Source: Fibrobacter sp. UBA7003 (GTDB taxonomy: Bacteria > Fibrobacterota > Fibrobacteria > Fibrobacterales > Fibrobacteraceae). Taken from it: a stretch of DNA of 64,000 bases. The notes beneath the pieces were generated by a model that saw only the letters and a program-made list of their open reading frames with translations, was not told where the DNA came from and did no database searches. The stretch lies in NCBI GenBank assembly GCA_002449765.1, contig DJXN01000007.1, forward strand, positions 33,020 to 97,019, in the 5' to 3' direction. The stretch's first letter is position 1. Every line of letters starts with the position of its first letter. This document shows, in pieces, positions 25,551-33,748 of this stretch. The position numbers and the translations under genes were made by a program.

Positions 25551-26930
25551 TTACGGAATTTCGCAACCGGCGCTCGGATTTACCCAGCCCTCTTCCGGGG
25601 GAGCCTCGCCCGCCTTCCAGCAATGGAGTGTGTCAAGCACGTCGCCTTTCTTGAAAGTGGACCAGTCCTCAACCTTCCTGTAGTTGTTTTCCAAAGAAGT
25701 GTTGTATCGGGTCATGTAATGGTCGATCAAGTACTGCGGGCATTCAACTTCCTCGATGTAGTAGGTCGGATTGTCCGCAGCCATGTACCAGTCAGCAAAC
25801 CAGTGGCAACCGCGCAACAGGTTCGGGAGGCCGGCGTCAGCGAAAGCAGCGTCGCACATGTCCTTCACGCACGTCTGGTAACATTCCAGGGAGCCCTCGG
25901 TGCCGCAGTTCGTGTTTTTCTGGCATTCCGTAAGGAACCCGCCAAAGCCCGCGCCCCAGTTAAAGCCGGCACCCTTGTTCACCTGGGTAGAGAGAGCGTC
26001 AAAGGCGCCCACGCCACCGCCCGGGACCATCAAGTCGAACTGGCCCGCAGGCAACTTGGCGTCACCGCCCGCCACATCGTTACCGATATTGGAGGCCATC
26101 ACCACCAGGTGTTTTCCCTTGAGCGCCTTATGGGTCGCCTTGGGCGGGTTATTCTCGAACTCATCCTTAAAGTGGCCGTCGTACTGCAAGTGATAGCACT
26201 TGCCGCACTTGCTGTCGGCAGTGCCCGCCACGTATGCATAGGAAAGAGTATCGTTCACGGCAATCGGCGCCATGTCGGTGCAGGTGAACACGCCCTTTTC
26301 CTTTTCTTCGCCGCAGGCGCTGCGCGTGCCTTCGTAACTGCGCCAAGCCTTTGACACGTTACCCACGGTAAAGGTAGGGACTTCGACATCGTGAATGTTG
26401 CAGTTGCGCGCAGTGGCAAATTCGGCAAGGTACGCCTCGTCAGAAGAAGTATCGGCACGAGTCTTGTCGCTCGAACTTTCCTTAAGCCAGGAACAGTGCG
26501 GCTTGCAGGCGTCCCAGTAGCGGGTATTCCAGCCGCGTTTTGCCGTAGCGCTGATGTCCTTAGTGTATTCGGCCGGAGGAGGGCCGTAAGATTCTAGAGT
26601 CGGGAAACCGTTCGCGTCAAGTTCCGGTTCCGTATTTGCGGAACTGCTGGAACCTTCAGGAGCCACTCCGGCACTGGAACCCGGAATAACCGCACCGCTC
26701 GATAGCGGATTATCCGGATTCGCGGACGAACCAGGATTCTCCATACCGCTCGAGCCGAAATTCACGGAGCCACTGGAATTCGGGCCGACAACCGCGCTGG
26801 ATGTCGGGTCGATTACCGCGCTCGAGAAGCCGGGCTGCTGATTATCCGGAGACGACGGATCGTCTCCGCAAGCGCAAACCATGGCGACCGCACCGGCCGC
26901 AACTATCGACTTGAACAGTTTACGTTTCAT
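25551..26930 (-). CDS. GH45 endoglucanase lipoprotein
   Basis: Predicted endo-1,4-beta-glucanase displayed on the surface. The signal MKRKLFKSIVAAGAVAMVCA ends at a lipobox Cys (VCAC), then a Ser/Pro/Gly linker of about 75 residues. The GH45 catalytic domain begins at about 130: WNTRYWDACKPHC with nucleophile-side Asp140, and GQFDLMVPGGGVG with acid/base Asp299, matching the family's TRYWDCCKP and HFDLQMPGGG. Cys pairs (CTCT, KCGKCYHLQY) match the disulfide-rich fold. The enzyme is expected to cut cellulose or mixed-linkage glucan. It is followed by a terminator, and its paralogue lies immediately upstream. Confidence 0.9.
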   Translation of the reverse strand: MKRKLFKSIVAAGAVAMVCACGDDPSSPDNQQPGFSSAVIDPTSSAVVGPNSSGSVNFGSSGMENPGSSANPDNPLSSGAVIPGSSAGVAPEGSSSSANTEPELDANGFPTLESYGPPPAEYTKDISATAKRGWNTRYWDACKPHCSWLKESSSDKTRADTSSDEAYLAEFATARNCNIHDVEVPTFTVGNVSKAWRSYEGTRSACGEEKEKGVFTCTDMAPIAVNDTLSYAYVAGTADSKCGKCYHLQYDGHFKDEFENNPPKATHKALKGKHLVVMASNIGNDVAGGDAKLPAGQFDLMVPGGGVGAFDALSTQVNKGAGFNWGAGFGGFLTECQKNTNCGTEGSLECYQTCVKDMCDAAFADAGLPNLLRGCHWFADWYMAADNPTYYIEEVECPQYLIDHYMTRYNTSLENNYRKVEDWSTFKKGDVLDTLHCWKAGEAPPEEGWVNPSAGCEIP

Positions 26931-26954
26931 AGCACCTCTTTACGGAGCGAAGGA

Positions 26955-28523
26955 CTAGTACGTCTTGGCCTTGTCAGCAGCCAACTGTTCCGGATTGCAG
27001 TATTCGCCCTGTGCATTCGGGGTCTTGCTGCAGGCATCCGTAGTGATAAAGTCTCCGCCCTTGTACTTGGACCAGTCGGACTGGAAGAGGATATTGGTTT
27101 CAATGGAAGTGCTGATGGTAGTCTGGTACTTGTCGACCAGGTACTGCGGGCATTCCACTTCTTCCCACTGGTAAGTCGGATTATCAGCAGCCATGTACCA
27201 ATTGGAGAACCAGAGGCATCCACGCAACAGGTTCGGATACTTGGAATCACCAAAGGCGGCATTGCACATATCCGAGACGCAGCTCTGGTAATCCTCGAGC
27301 CCCTTGTCGTAACCGATTTTCTGCTGGCAGTATGTCAAGAATCCGCCATACTGCGCACCCCATTCAATATCGGTACGATCGACCATCAGATTAAGAGCAT
27401 TGAAGATACCCGGACCACCGCCCGGTACCATGAGGTCGAACTGGCCAGGCTTCACATCGTGACCGATATTGGATGCCATGACAATGATATGCTTGCCCTT
27501 AAGAGCCTTGTGGGTCGCCTTGGGTGCATTGCTTCCGCTTGCATCCTTGAAGCTTCCGTCGTACTGCAAGTGGAAGCACTTGCCGCACGAGGTTGTCGCA
27601 TCGCTGCCGGCAACGAAGGCATATGCCAGGGTGTCATTCACGGCTACAGGAGCCATGTCGGTACAAGTGAAGCCGCCGCCAGTTGCAGGCTGAGCTTCGT
27701 CACAGGCGTTGGGAGTATTCTGGATACCGATCCAGTAACGTTCCAGGCCCTTGCTGTAAGTGAACGTGGGGATTTCAATGTCGTTGATGTTGCAGACGCG
27801 GGCCGTGTAGTGGCTAGCAGCGTATTCTTCCTGGGTATCATTTTTTGGCGTGCCTTCTTTACCACCCATATTGGTCTGGGAGCAGTGGGGCTTGCAGGCG
27901 TCCCAGTAGCGGGTATTCCAGCCGCTGGTACCGTTACCGAGAATGTTCTTGAGCGTGGGCACGGGATAGTTCTTGATATCCTCTTCGGGGTTGCCAGAAT
28001 TCTTGACGCTGCTCGAGCTTTCGGGGACCACTTCCGCACTCGACTCAGGATCCACGGACGCGCTAGAACCGGGATTCACAGCATCGCTCGAATTCGGATC
28101 GACAATCCCCGCACTGGAACCGGGGAGCATGGCGTCGCTCGAGTTCGGGTCAATGGCTCCTGTGCTGGAGTTCGGGTCAACAGCGTCCGCGCTGGAACCG
28201 ACCGGCTGCACCTGGCAAACCTGGAGCGCACCGACATCGACACCCGTAGCAATCTGCCCACCGTCAACGCCAACGACATTGCCATCGACAAACTGCGCGA
28301 CGACATTCCCGGCAGCATCGGTCACCCTGCCGTCCGGATAAATCAAGTAAGCCTTGTCCGCATTAAAAAGCCATGCATCGGAAAGAACCGTGACATTTGC
28401 ACACGGGTCGTTCGAAGTCGAAGATGTCGGGCCGGGAGCCGGGCCTGCAGGGTCGTCACCACATGCCGAAAAAACAGCGGCGACACCCATCGCCACCACA
28501 ACGTTCAAAACCTTCTTTTTCAT
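26955..28523 (-). CDS. GH45 endoglucanase lipoprotein with extra N-terminal domain
   Basis: A second GH45 enzyme, 522 residues. Signal MKKKVLNVVVAMGVAAVFSA with lipobox FSAC. Residues ~38-106 form a small beta-rich domain (AYLIYPDGRVTDAAGN, VVAQFVDGNVVG) absent from the paralogue. A Ser/Pro/Asp linker with many PNSS/PGSS units (112-178) comes next, then the catalytic domain with Asp208 in TRYWDACKPHC and Asp363 in GQFDLMVPGGG. AAAAGGAGACCT precedes the ATG at 28523. The two genes are 24 bases apart and co-directional, a tandem duplication with divergence of the accessory part. Confidence 0.9.
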   Translation of the reverse strand: MKKKVLNVVVAMGVAAVFSACGDDPAGPAPGPTSSTSNDPCANVTVLSDAWLFNADKAYLIYPDGRVTDAAGNVVAQFVDGNVVGVDGGQIATGVDVGALQVCQVQPVGSSADAVDPNSSTGAIDPNSSDAMLPGSSAGIVDPNSSDAVNPGSSASVDPESSAEVVPESSSSVKNSGNPEEDIKNYPVPTLKNILGNGTSGWNTRYWDACKPHCSQTNMGGKEGTPKNDTQEEYAASHYTARVCNINDIEIPTFTYSKGLERYWIGIQNTPNACDEAQPATGGGFTCTDMAPVAVNDTLAYAFVAGSDATTSCGKCFHLQYDGSFKDASGSNAPKATHKALKGKHIIVMASNIGHDVKPGQFDLMVPGGGPGIFNALNLMVDRTDIEWGAQYGGFLTYCQQKIGYDKGLEDYQSCVSDMCNAAFGDSKYPNLLRGCLWFSNWYMAADNPTYQWEEVECPQYLVDKYQTTISTSIETNILFQSDWSKYKGGDFITTDACSKTPNAQGEYCNPEQLAADKAKTY

Positions 28524-28663
28524 AGGTCTCCTTTTCACTTTTGACTTTAAAAATATATTTATGGCACCGCTCATGCACGAAAAAAAGTTATTTGGAACAT
28601 ATTAATGTTCCCAAACTGTGCCCGAACGTGTCACAACTCACACATTTGCGCGACTTTTCGCCA

Positions 28664-28693
28664 CAAAAAAAGACCCTCGCCTTCGCGAGGGTG
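28664..28693 (-). terminator. Terminator downstream of purM
   Basis: On the minus strand the stem CCCTCGCGAAGGCGAGGG is followed by TCTTTTTTT. It is about 60-90 bases beyond the purM stop. Confidence 0.75.
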
Positions 28694-28740
28694 ACGATAT
28701 AAAATATCGAGGGTGACGATTTAGAATCGTGAGAGCGACG
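28681..28740. repeat. Imperfect tandem repeat of a GAGGGTGACGAT unit
   Basis: Three units of about 20-24 bases follow each other (cgagggtgacgatataaa, cgagggtgacgatttaga, gtgagagcgacgatgcag) in the purM 3' untranslated region. The first half of the unit overlaps the terminator palindrome. Confidence 0.5.
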
Positions 28741-28754
28741 ATGCAGAAGCGCGA

Positions 28755-29780
28755 TTAGTCGCGGAACTTCACCTGCTTGGTGCCGGCAACAACTTCACCG
28801 ATCTGCGTCCACTTCTCGCCCTTGGCTTCGAGGTGTGCAACGACTTCGGCCTTGTCTGCCGGGTCGATGAAGATGAGCATGCCCATACCCATGTTGAAGG
28901 TATTGTACATCTCGTCCTTCTCCACAGAGCCGGCCTGCTGGATGAGTTTGAAGATCATCGGCGGGTCCCACGTGGTGCGGTCGATAATCACGTCGACGTT
29001 GTCCGGGAGGATGCGCGGGATGTTGCCCTGGTAGCCCGAACCCGTGATATGGGCGAGGCCCTGGATAATCTTCTTGTTGCAGAGGTCGATGAGACTCGGG
29101 TAGTAACTCCTGTGCGGCATCGCGAGCGCTTCGCCGATGGACTTGTCCATGCCGTCGACCATGGTGTCGACCTTGTAGCCTGCCACATCGAAGAGCACCT
29201 TGCGGGCGAGCGAATAGCCGTTTGTATGCAAACCGGTAGAAGGCAGACCGAGGATGATGGTACCCGGCTTGATCTTCTTGCCGTCAATGATGTTCTCGCG
29301 TTCCACGACACCCACGATGGTGCCGGAGATGTCGTAGTCGCCCGGACCGTAGAAGCCCGGCATTTCGGCAGTCTCGCCGCCGATGAGCACGAGGTCGTTC
29401 TCGCGGCAGGCCTTGGCCATACCGGCAACAAGCTTGTCCATAACGCCCGGTTCCAGGCGGCCGGTAGCCACGTAGTCCAAGAAGAACAGCGGACGTGCAC
29501 CCTGCACGAGGATATCGTCGCAGCAGTGGTTCACGATGTCCTGGCCCGGCAGTTCGTGCGTGCCCATCTCGATATCGACCTTGAGCTTGGTGCCCACGCC
29601 GTCGACGGAACTCACGAGAACCGGGTCCTTCATGCCGAGGTGGTTCAGCGTGAAGAGACCGCCAAAGTTGCCGACGTCACCGAGGACGCCCTGGTTGAAT
29701 GTAGTACGTACGGATTTCTTGACACCGACCATCGCCTCGTCGGCCCTGGCCAGAGAAACTCCTGCGTCTGCGTAATTCAT
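28755..29780 (-). CDS. purM: Phosphoribosylformylglycinamidine cyclo-ligase (AIR synthetase)
   Basis: Forms 5-aminoimidazole ribonucleotide in de novo purine synthesis. The full 341-residue length and family landmarks are present: MNYADAGVSL at the N-terminus, DGVGTKLKVD, CCDDILVQGARPLFFLDY, GGETAEMPGFYG, DYDISGTIVGVVER and the C-terminal FNMGMGMLIF. The neighbours are not purine genes, so it stands alone with its own terminator. Confidence 0.95.
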   Translation of the reverse strand: MNYADAGVSLARADEAMVGVKKSVRTTFNQGVLGDVGNFGGLFTLNHLGMKDPVLVSSVDGVGTKLKVDIEMGTHELPGQDIVNHCCDDILVQGARPLFFLDYVATGRLEPGVMDKLVAGMAKACRENDLVLIGGETAEMPGFYGPGDYDISGTIVGVVERENIIDGKKIKPGTIILGLPSTGLHTNGYSLARKVLFDVAGYKVDTMVDGMDKSIGEALAMPHRSYYPSLIDLCNKKIIQGLAHITGSGYQGNIPRILPDNVDVIIDRTTWDPPMIFKLIQQAGSVEKDEMYNTFNMGMGMLIFIDPADKAEVVAHLEAKGEKWTQIGEVVAGTKQVKFRD

Positions 29781-29820
29781 CTTTTTTCCTTTGCCCTAGA
29801 GTCGGGCATTTTGTTTTGCC

Positions 29821-30624
29821 CTATTTACGGGCACCTTGTTTTTCATCAATATTTCTGAGAGCATCCAGGATAAGGCTCGTGGTATCGGCCATCTGGTTGA
29901 TGTTCGTCGTCTCGGGCATCAGGTGCGTATCGAGCTTGTACATGGAGTCGTCGCCCCACGCAAGGATTTCCTCAAGCGCATCCGGCCCTGCCAGTTTGCC
30001 GCACTTGGCACAGCAGATGCGGCCGTCCTGGAACGCGACAAAGCCCTTGCCCTGTCCGGATTCACAAATCACCGTACCCGTGATGCGGCTCTTTTCCATG
30101 GTCTGCGCGAAATCGATAAACGGGAGCACCTTGCCCGATGCAAGGAGCGAGAGGCGCTGGAACTCGTCGAACGCCTTGTTCTTCGCGCGGAGGCTGTCGC
30201 ACACCACCTTGTACAAAAACACCATGATGTTCGGGTTCTTGTCGAGGAACTTCACGAATTCGGCCTTCGGGATGTGGAGCACCGTGCAGCCGTCCTCGGC
30301 CGCGATAATCGTATTGCTCGTAAGCTCGTTGCAGAGGATGGACATCTCGGCGAAGCATGCGCCGCTCTCGATGTAGGCGAGCACGCTGTAGTGCCCATCG
30401 GGCAGAATCTGTCCGCACACCTCGGCGCGCCCACTCTGCATCACGCAGAAGGACTGTCCTTCCACGCCGCCCTGGATAATGATTTCGCCAGCGTCATATT
30501 CGCGAATCTGGGCATTCAAAAGTAAAAAGTCGGCACATTCACGCGGCACCTGCTGCAAGAACGGAACCCGCGCCTCGTAGCTGGAAGCAATCCAACCGCC
30601 AATACCTGTAGGAGTCTTCATCAT
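29821..30624 (-). CDS. Cyclic-nucleotide-binding domain protein with DUF4388 domain
   Basis: A 267-residue signalling protein. Residues ~20-140 form a CRP-type cNMP-binding beta-roll (GEIIIQGGVEGQSFCVMQSG, AYIESGACFAEMSILCNE). The C-terminal ~110 residues (ITGTVICESGQGKGFVAFQ, DGRICCAKCGKLAG, ALEEILAW) match DUF4388/PATAN, found in bacterial signal transduction proteins. There is no HTH, so it is not a CRP-like transcription factor. It starts at the first ATG after the upstream stop (TGATTATG). Confidence 0.75.
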   Translation of the reverse strand: MMKTPTGIGGWIASSYEARVPFLQQVPRECADFLLLNAQIREYDAGEIIIQGGVEGQSFCVMQSGRAEVCGQILPDGHYSVLAYIESGACFAEMSILCNELTSNTIIAAEDGCTVLHIPKAEFVKFLDKNPNIMVFLYKVVCDSLRAKNKAFDEFQRLSLLASGKVLPFIDFAQTMEKSRITGTVICESGQGKGFVAFQDGRICCAKCGKLAGPDALEEILAWGDDSMYKLDTHLMPETTNINQMADTTSLILDALRNIDEKQGARK

Positions 30625-30626
30625 AA

Positions 30627-32036
30627 TCAAAAATTATAAATATTTCTATACCACTTGTAAGTGGTGTCCACCGAATTTATGTTCTTTGGGGCCGGAATGT
30701 CGGGGTAAAAGCACCTCGCCATGTTCCACAGGAGCTCCACCGGGCGCGTCGGGGCGCTTTCGAAGAAGTCGTTGCCGCCGCCCGGCCCCCTGCGGGCGTC
30801 GTTCTGGAACACCTTCCTGTTCCTGAACGCTCGGATCTTCTTAATCCGGGGTTCGGCGGCGAGCATCTCCTTGGGCGAGGAGAACATCCCGGGGTTCACC
30901 CACACGTCGGCGCTGTCCGCGACGGCAAGCACCTTCTCGAGCGGGAGGCGCAATTCGCTGCCCGCCTCGGAATCCCACAGGTAGCAGCCGCCCGCGTCCC
31001 TGATGAGCCGCGCCGTGTAGCTGTCCGCGCCCGGGGCATGCCACACGCCGCCGTAAGCCATGCCCGCAAGCACGCGCACGCAGCGCTTCGCTCCCGGAGC
31101 CTTCGCGGCCTTCTTCCTCGATGCGGGAAGCGTATCGGGCGATACCTTGACATCCCCCATCCGTCCCAGGAACTGCATTATCTCGAAAGTCTCCATGAGG
31201 TAGCCCACGCGGATATCGCCAAAGAGCGAAAGTCCCGATTTGCTGCGGTCGTCTAGGTCAAAGAGCTTGACGAACAAGTTAATCCATTCCGCCTTGGCCA
31301 CCGGATCGGACTCCTGCCATTCAGAAGTGAGCATCAGCGGGAGCCCGAGGGCACCGAGCCTCTCGTAGTCGTCGTTGCTGCCGCCCGTAGCAAAAGTCAT
31401 CACCAGGTCGGGTTCAAGCGCCACCACCTTCTCGAGCGAAATCGAGGGGCCGTTCCCGACCTCGGCCACCGCACCGGAAGCCACGCGGGCATACAGGGCG
31501 CTGTCCGCAACATAGTCGCCTTCGCCCACAGCCACAATGCGGTCGGCAGCGCCAAGGCGGACAAGGTAACCGATATGCGTCGAGGAGAGGGCCACCACCT
31601 TCCGGATAGGCAGCCGCAAGACGGTCGCGTCCGTCCACCCCACGGGGAAGCGGCGCCTGTGCAAGTCGGAACCGTCGCCCGCGGCCTCGACGGAATCGAG
31701 CATCACGAAACGCTTCACGACGGTGTCGCGGCCGACAATGGCACGGATTTCCGTCACGTCGACGCCGCAGAGCCTTCCCATCCGCAACAGGCGGCTCATC
31801 GAGTTGAAATACTCCGGAGCCTCCGCGCAGGCCTGCGGCAGGGGCCTCGGCTGCGGAACCGATGCCGCCTGGGCATCGCCTTCGACAGCACCCCGGTCGC
31901 CATCACGTTCGCCGGTCCCACAACCCGCGAGCGCGGCGCTCAAAACCAGAAGTCCGAGGCAAAAAAAACGGGGGAAGCCCAACCGGCACCCCAGGAACGA
32001 GCAAAAAAATGCACGTAAATCGTTGATTTTTAACAT
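30627..32036 (-). CDS. Iron-siderophore/cobalamin-type periplasmic binding lipoprotein
   Basis: A 469-residue substrate-binding protein of the BtuF/FhuD/FepB fold (PF01497-like) for metal chelates. The signal region ends at lipobox LAGC (residue ~42). Motifs: RKVVALSSTHIGYLVRLGAAD, RIVAVGEGDYVADSA, ISLEKVVALEPDLVMTF and ADVWVNPGMF follow the family's order. It is much longer than BtuF, with an extra N-terminal ~80 residues. No permease or ATPase is nearby, so it would have to serve distant ABC genes or act as a surface binder. The start could instead be the ATG at 32060; neither has a good Shine-Dalgarno. Confidence 0.75.
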   Translation of the reverse strand: MLKINDLRAFFCSFLGCRLGFPRFFCLGLLVLSAALAGCGTGERDGDRGAVEGDAQAASVPQPRPLPQACAEAPEYFNSMSRLLRMGRLCGVDVTEIRAIVGRDTVVKRFVMLDSVEAAGDGSDLHRRRFPVGWTDATVLRLPIRKVVALSSTHIGYLVRLGAADRIVAVGEGDYVADSALYARVASGAVAEVGNGPSISLEKVVALEPDLVMTFATGGSNDDYERLGALGLPLMLTSEWQESDPVAKAEWINLFVKLFDLDDRSKSGLSLFGDIRVGYLMETFEIMQFLGRMGDVKVSPDTLPASRKKAAKAPGAKRCVRVLAGMAYGGVWHAPGADSYTARLIRDAGGCYLWDSEAGSELRLPLEKVLAVADSADVWVNPGMFSSPKEMLAAEPRIKKIRAFRNRKVFQNDARRGPGGGNDFFESAPTRPVELLWNMARCFYPDIPAPKNINSVDTTYKWYRNIYNF

Positions 32037-32113
32037 CTTATGAAAATTTTCCCTGCACATTCGCCAAAGATAATGTATTTTATAACTCGGAATTTCCTTT
32101 TTAGGAGTCTTGT

Positions 32114-32971
32114 ATGAAGACAAAGATAGTTTACTTGGTCGCCCTCCTGTGCGCCCTTACATTTTCAACAAGCGCATTCGCAGATGCCGAAACCGGTTTC
32201 TACGAAAAGGACCACATCCGTGGATTCATCTCCATCGGCGGTGACTACCGCGGCATGCTGGACGCATTCCAGAAATACGTGAACTCGACAGCCTTCTGGA
32301 ACGACGGCCACGAGCTCAAGGCCAACGACTCGGCCACCACGACGGAACACTTCTCCGGCACGTTCTCGTATCCGCAATTCGACGACTGGTACATCGGGCT
32401 GCACGTGAACATCGGCGCCCAGTACAAGCAGTTCCTCACCTGGTTCAACATTAACTTCATGCCGACCCAGATTTCTGAGAAGTCCTCCGACACCTATACC
32501 GTCACTTCCGATGGCGGCAACAGCGCGAAAATGCCCCTGTTCGACGTCAAGTGGTTCACCTACGGCGCCGACTGGATGTTCGGCTGGAAGCTCTTCGGCG
32601 AGAACACCTTCATCAACCTGATTCCCTCGGTCGGCTTCGGCTTCAACCTCATCAACTTCCACATGGCCTCCATCTTCGACATCAAGGACCAGTCCAGTTC
32701 CAACGTGGTAAAGATGCGCGACCGCTACTACAGCACCATGGCGCTCTCCCTTGCCGCCGAACTCGAGTTCCGCCTGGAATTCGGCCCCTTCGGCATCGGC
32801 ATCTACGGCGGCTACCGCTACATCGACTATAACGAGCTCGAAGTCGAAGGCAAGAGGCTCACGAACTACGCCTACGACACTGACAACTGCGGCGACACCT
32901 GGTTTGTCGGTCTCCGCCTCACCTGGACGTTCATGAGCGACTGGGAACGCAAGCAGGCAGACAAGCTCTAA
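32114..32971 (+). CDS. Outer membrane beta-barrel protein, unknown
   Basis: A 285-residue protein with a signal peptide ending at SAFA-D and alternating aromatic/hydrophobic strands (FISIGGDYRGML, WYIGLHVNIGAQYKQFL, FGIGIYGGYRYIDY, WFVGLRLTWTFMSDW). Strand pairs with short turns indicate a small barrel of about 8-12 strands. No Cys and no known motif. The ATG follows TTTAGGAGTCTTGT, a good Shine-Dalgarno. Confidence 0.7.
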   Translation: MKTKIVYLVALLCALTFSTSAFADAETGFYEKDHIRGFISIGGDYRGMLDAFQKYVNSTAFWNDGHELKANDSATTTEHFSGTFSYPQFDDWYIGLHVNIGAQYKQFLTWFNINFMPTQISEKSSDTYTVTSDGGNSAKMPLFDVKWFTYGADWMFGWKLFGENTFINLIPSVGFGFNLINFHMASIFDIKDQSSSNVVKMRDRYYSTMALSLAAELEFRLEFGPFGIGIYGGYRYIDYNELEVEGKRLTNYAYDTDNCGDTWFVGLRLTWTFMSDWERKQADKL

Positions 32972-33000
32972 TCCCCCGAGCACGATTTTACAAACAAACT

Positions 33001-33027
33001 AAAGCCCCGCAATCCGCGGGGCTTTTT
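33001..33027. terminator. Bidirectional terminator between convergent genes
   Basis: The stem AAGCCCCGC...GCGGGGCTT is followed by T6 on the plus strand and preceded by AAA. The stop codon of the minus-strand gene at 33027 lies in the T run. Confidence 0.85.
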
Positions 33028-33656
33028 TATGGCACAATCACGCGGCTACCGAACAGGCATCCCGGAGCCGCATAATAGGGAGCGTTCCGTTCCGCCACCC
33101 GGTCCATCGTCACGTAGTAGGTGCTCGTTTCCATGAGCCCGGAATCCGTCTTCCAGCGGACAATGCGGTCATCCTTCGGATACGAAAAATTCCAGCCCAG
33201 GAGCAGCGTGGGGATGCCCCTCATCTGCAGGCGATCGGGCAGCTGCGCGAACTCCCCCTGCGTACTGAGCAGCACGGCGGCATCCATCCTGCCGTAGTCC
33301 GCAAAGAGAAGGGCGTCGTTGAAAAGCCCCATGTTCGGCCCGAGGCCGTCCATCACGCGCTCGTTGAAATGCACCTGGAACCCCACGTGCCGGAGTTCAC
33401 GCATAAACGACAGCATCCCGTAACTCTTGGCGCACCGTCCCGGATCCTTGTAAGGATGGTAATAGTGGCATTCCATCAGCGCGTAGCTCTCCTGCGGCGA
33501 AAACAGGCGCACGGCCTCGCGGCGCGCCCAGTTCTTGAGCGAACGGAAATCGATACGCGAATGGAAAGGATGGTAGAACCTGTAGAACTCGTTCACCTTC
33601 TTGAGGGTATATCCATCGACAAAGAAAAAAGGACGGAACGGCCTCTTGCGCGTCAT
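33027..33656 (-). CDS. Divergent NYN/PIN-like domain protein
   Basis: A 209-residue protein. FFFVDGYTLKKV looks like the first strand of a NYN/PIN-like nuclease with its Asp. Later, FNDALLFADYGRMDAAVLLS followed by TQGEFAQLPDRLQMRG and IPTLLLGW follow the pattern of the NYN core (NYN usually VDVALAVDAL, then VSGDSDF). The position usually held by catalytic Asp in SGDSDF reads STQGEF here, so activity may be altered or lost. Family assignment is by pattern only. Confidence 0.5.
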   Translation of the reverse strand: MTRKRPFRPFFFVDGYTLKKVNEFYRFYHPFHSRIDFRSLKNWARREAVRLFSPQESYALMECHYYHPYKDPGRCAKSYGMLSFMRELRHVGFQVHFNERVMDGLGPNMGLFNDALLFADYGRMDAAVLLSTQGEFAQLPDRLQMRGIPTLLLGWNFSYPKDDRIVRWKTDSGLMETSTYYVTMDRVAERNAPYYAAPGCLFGSRVIVP

Positions 33657-33748
33657 GTATTTTCTCCATTTTTAGGGTTTCTATTCCTAAAAACGGAGAT
33701 ACCCCCCGAAACAAGCCGTAAAAAGTTATTTACGCGCCATTTTTTACA

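Noticed and set aside
32037..32113. Possible cobalamin riboswitch before the BtuF-like gene
   Set aside because: The gap is only 77 bases and lacks the B12-box.
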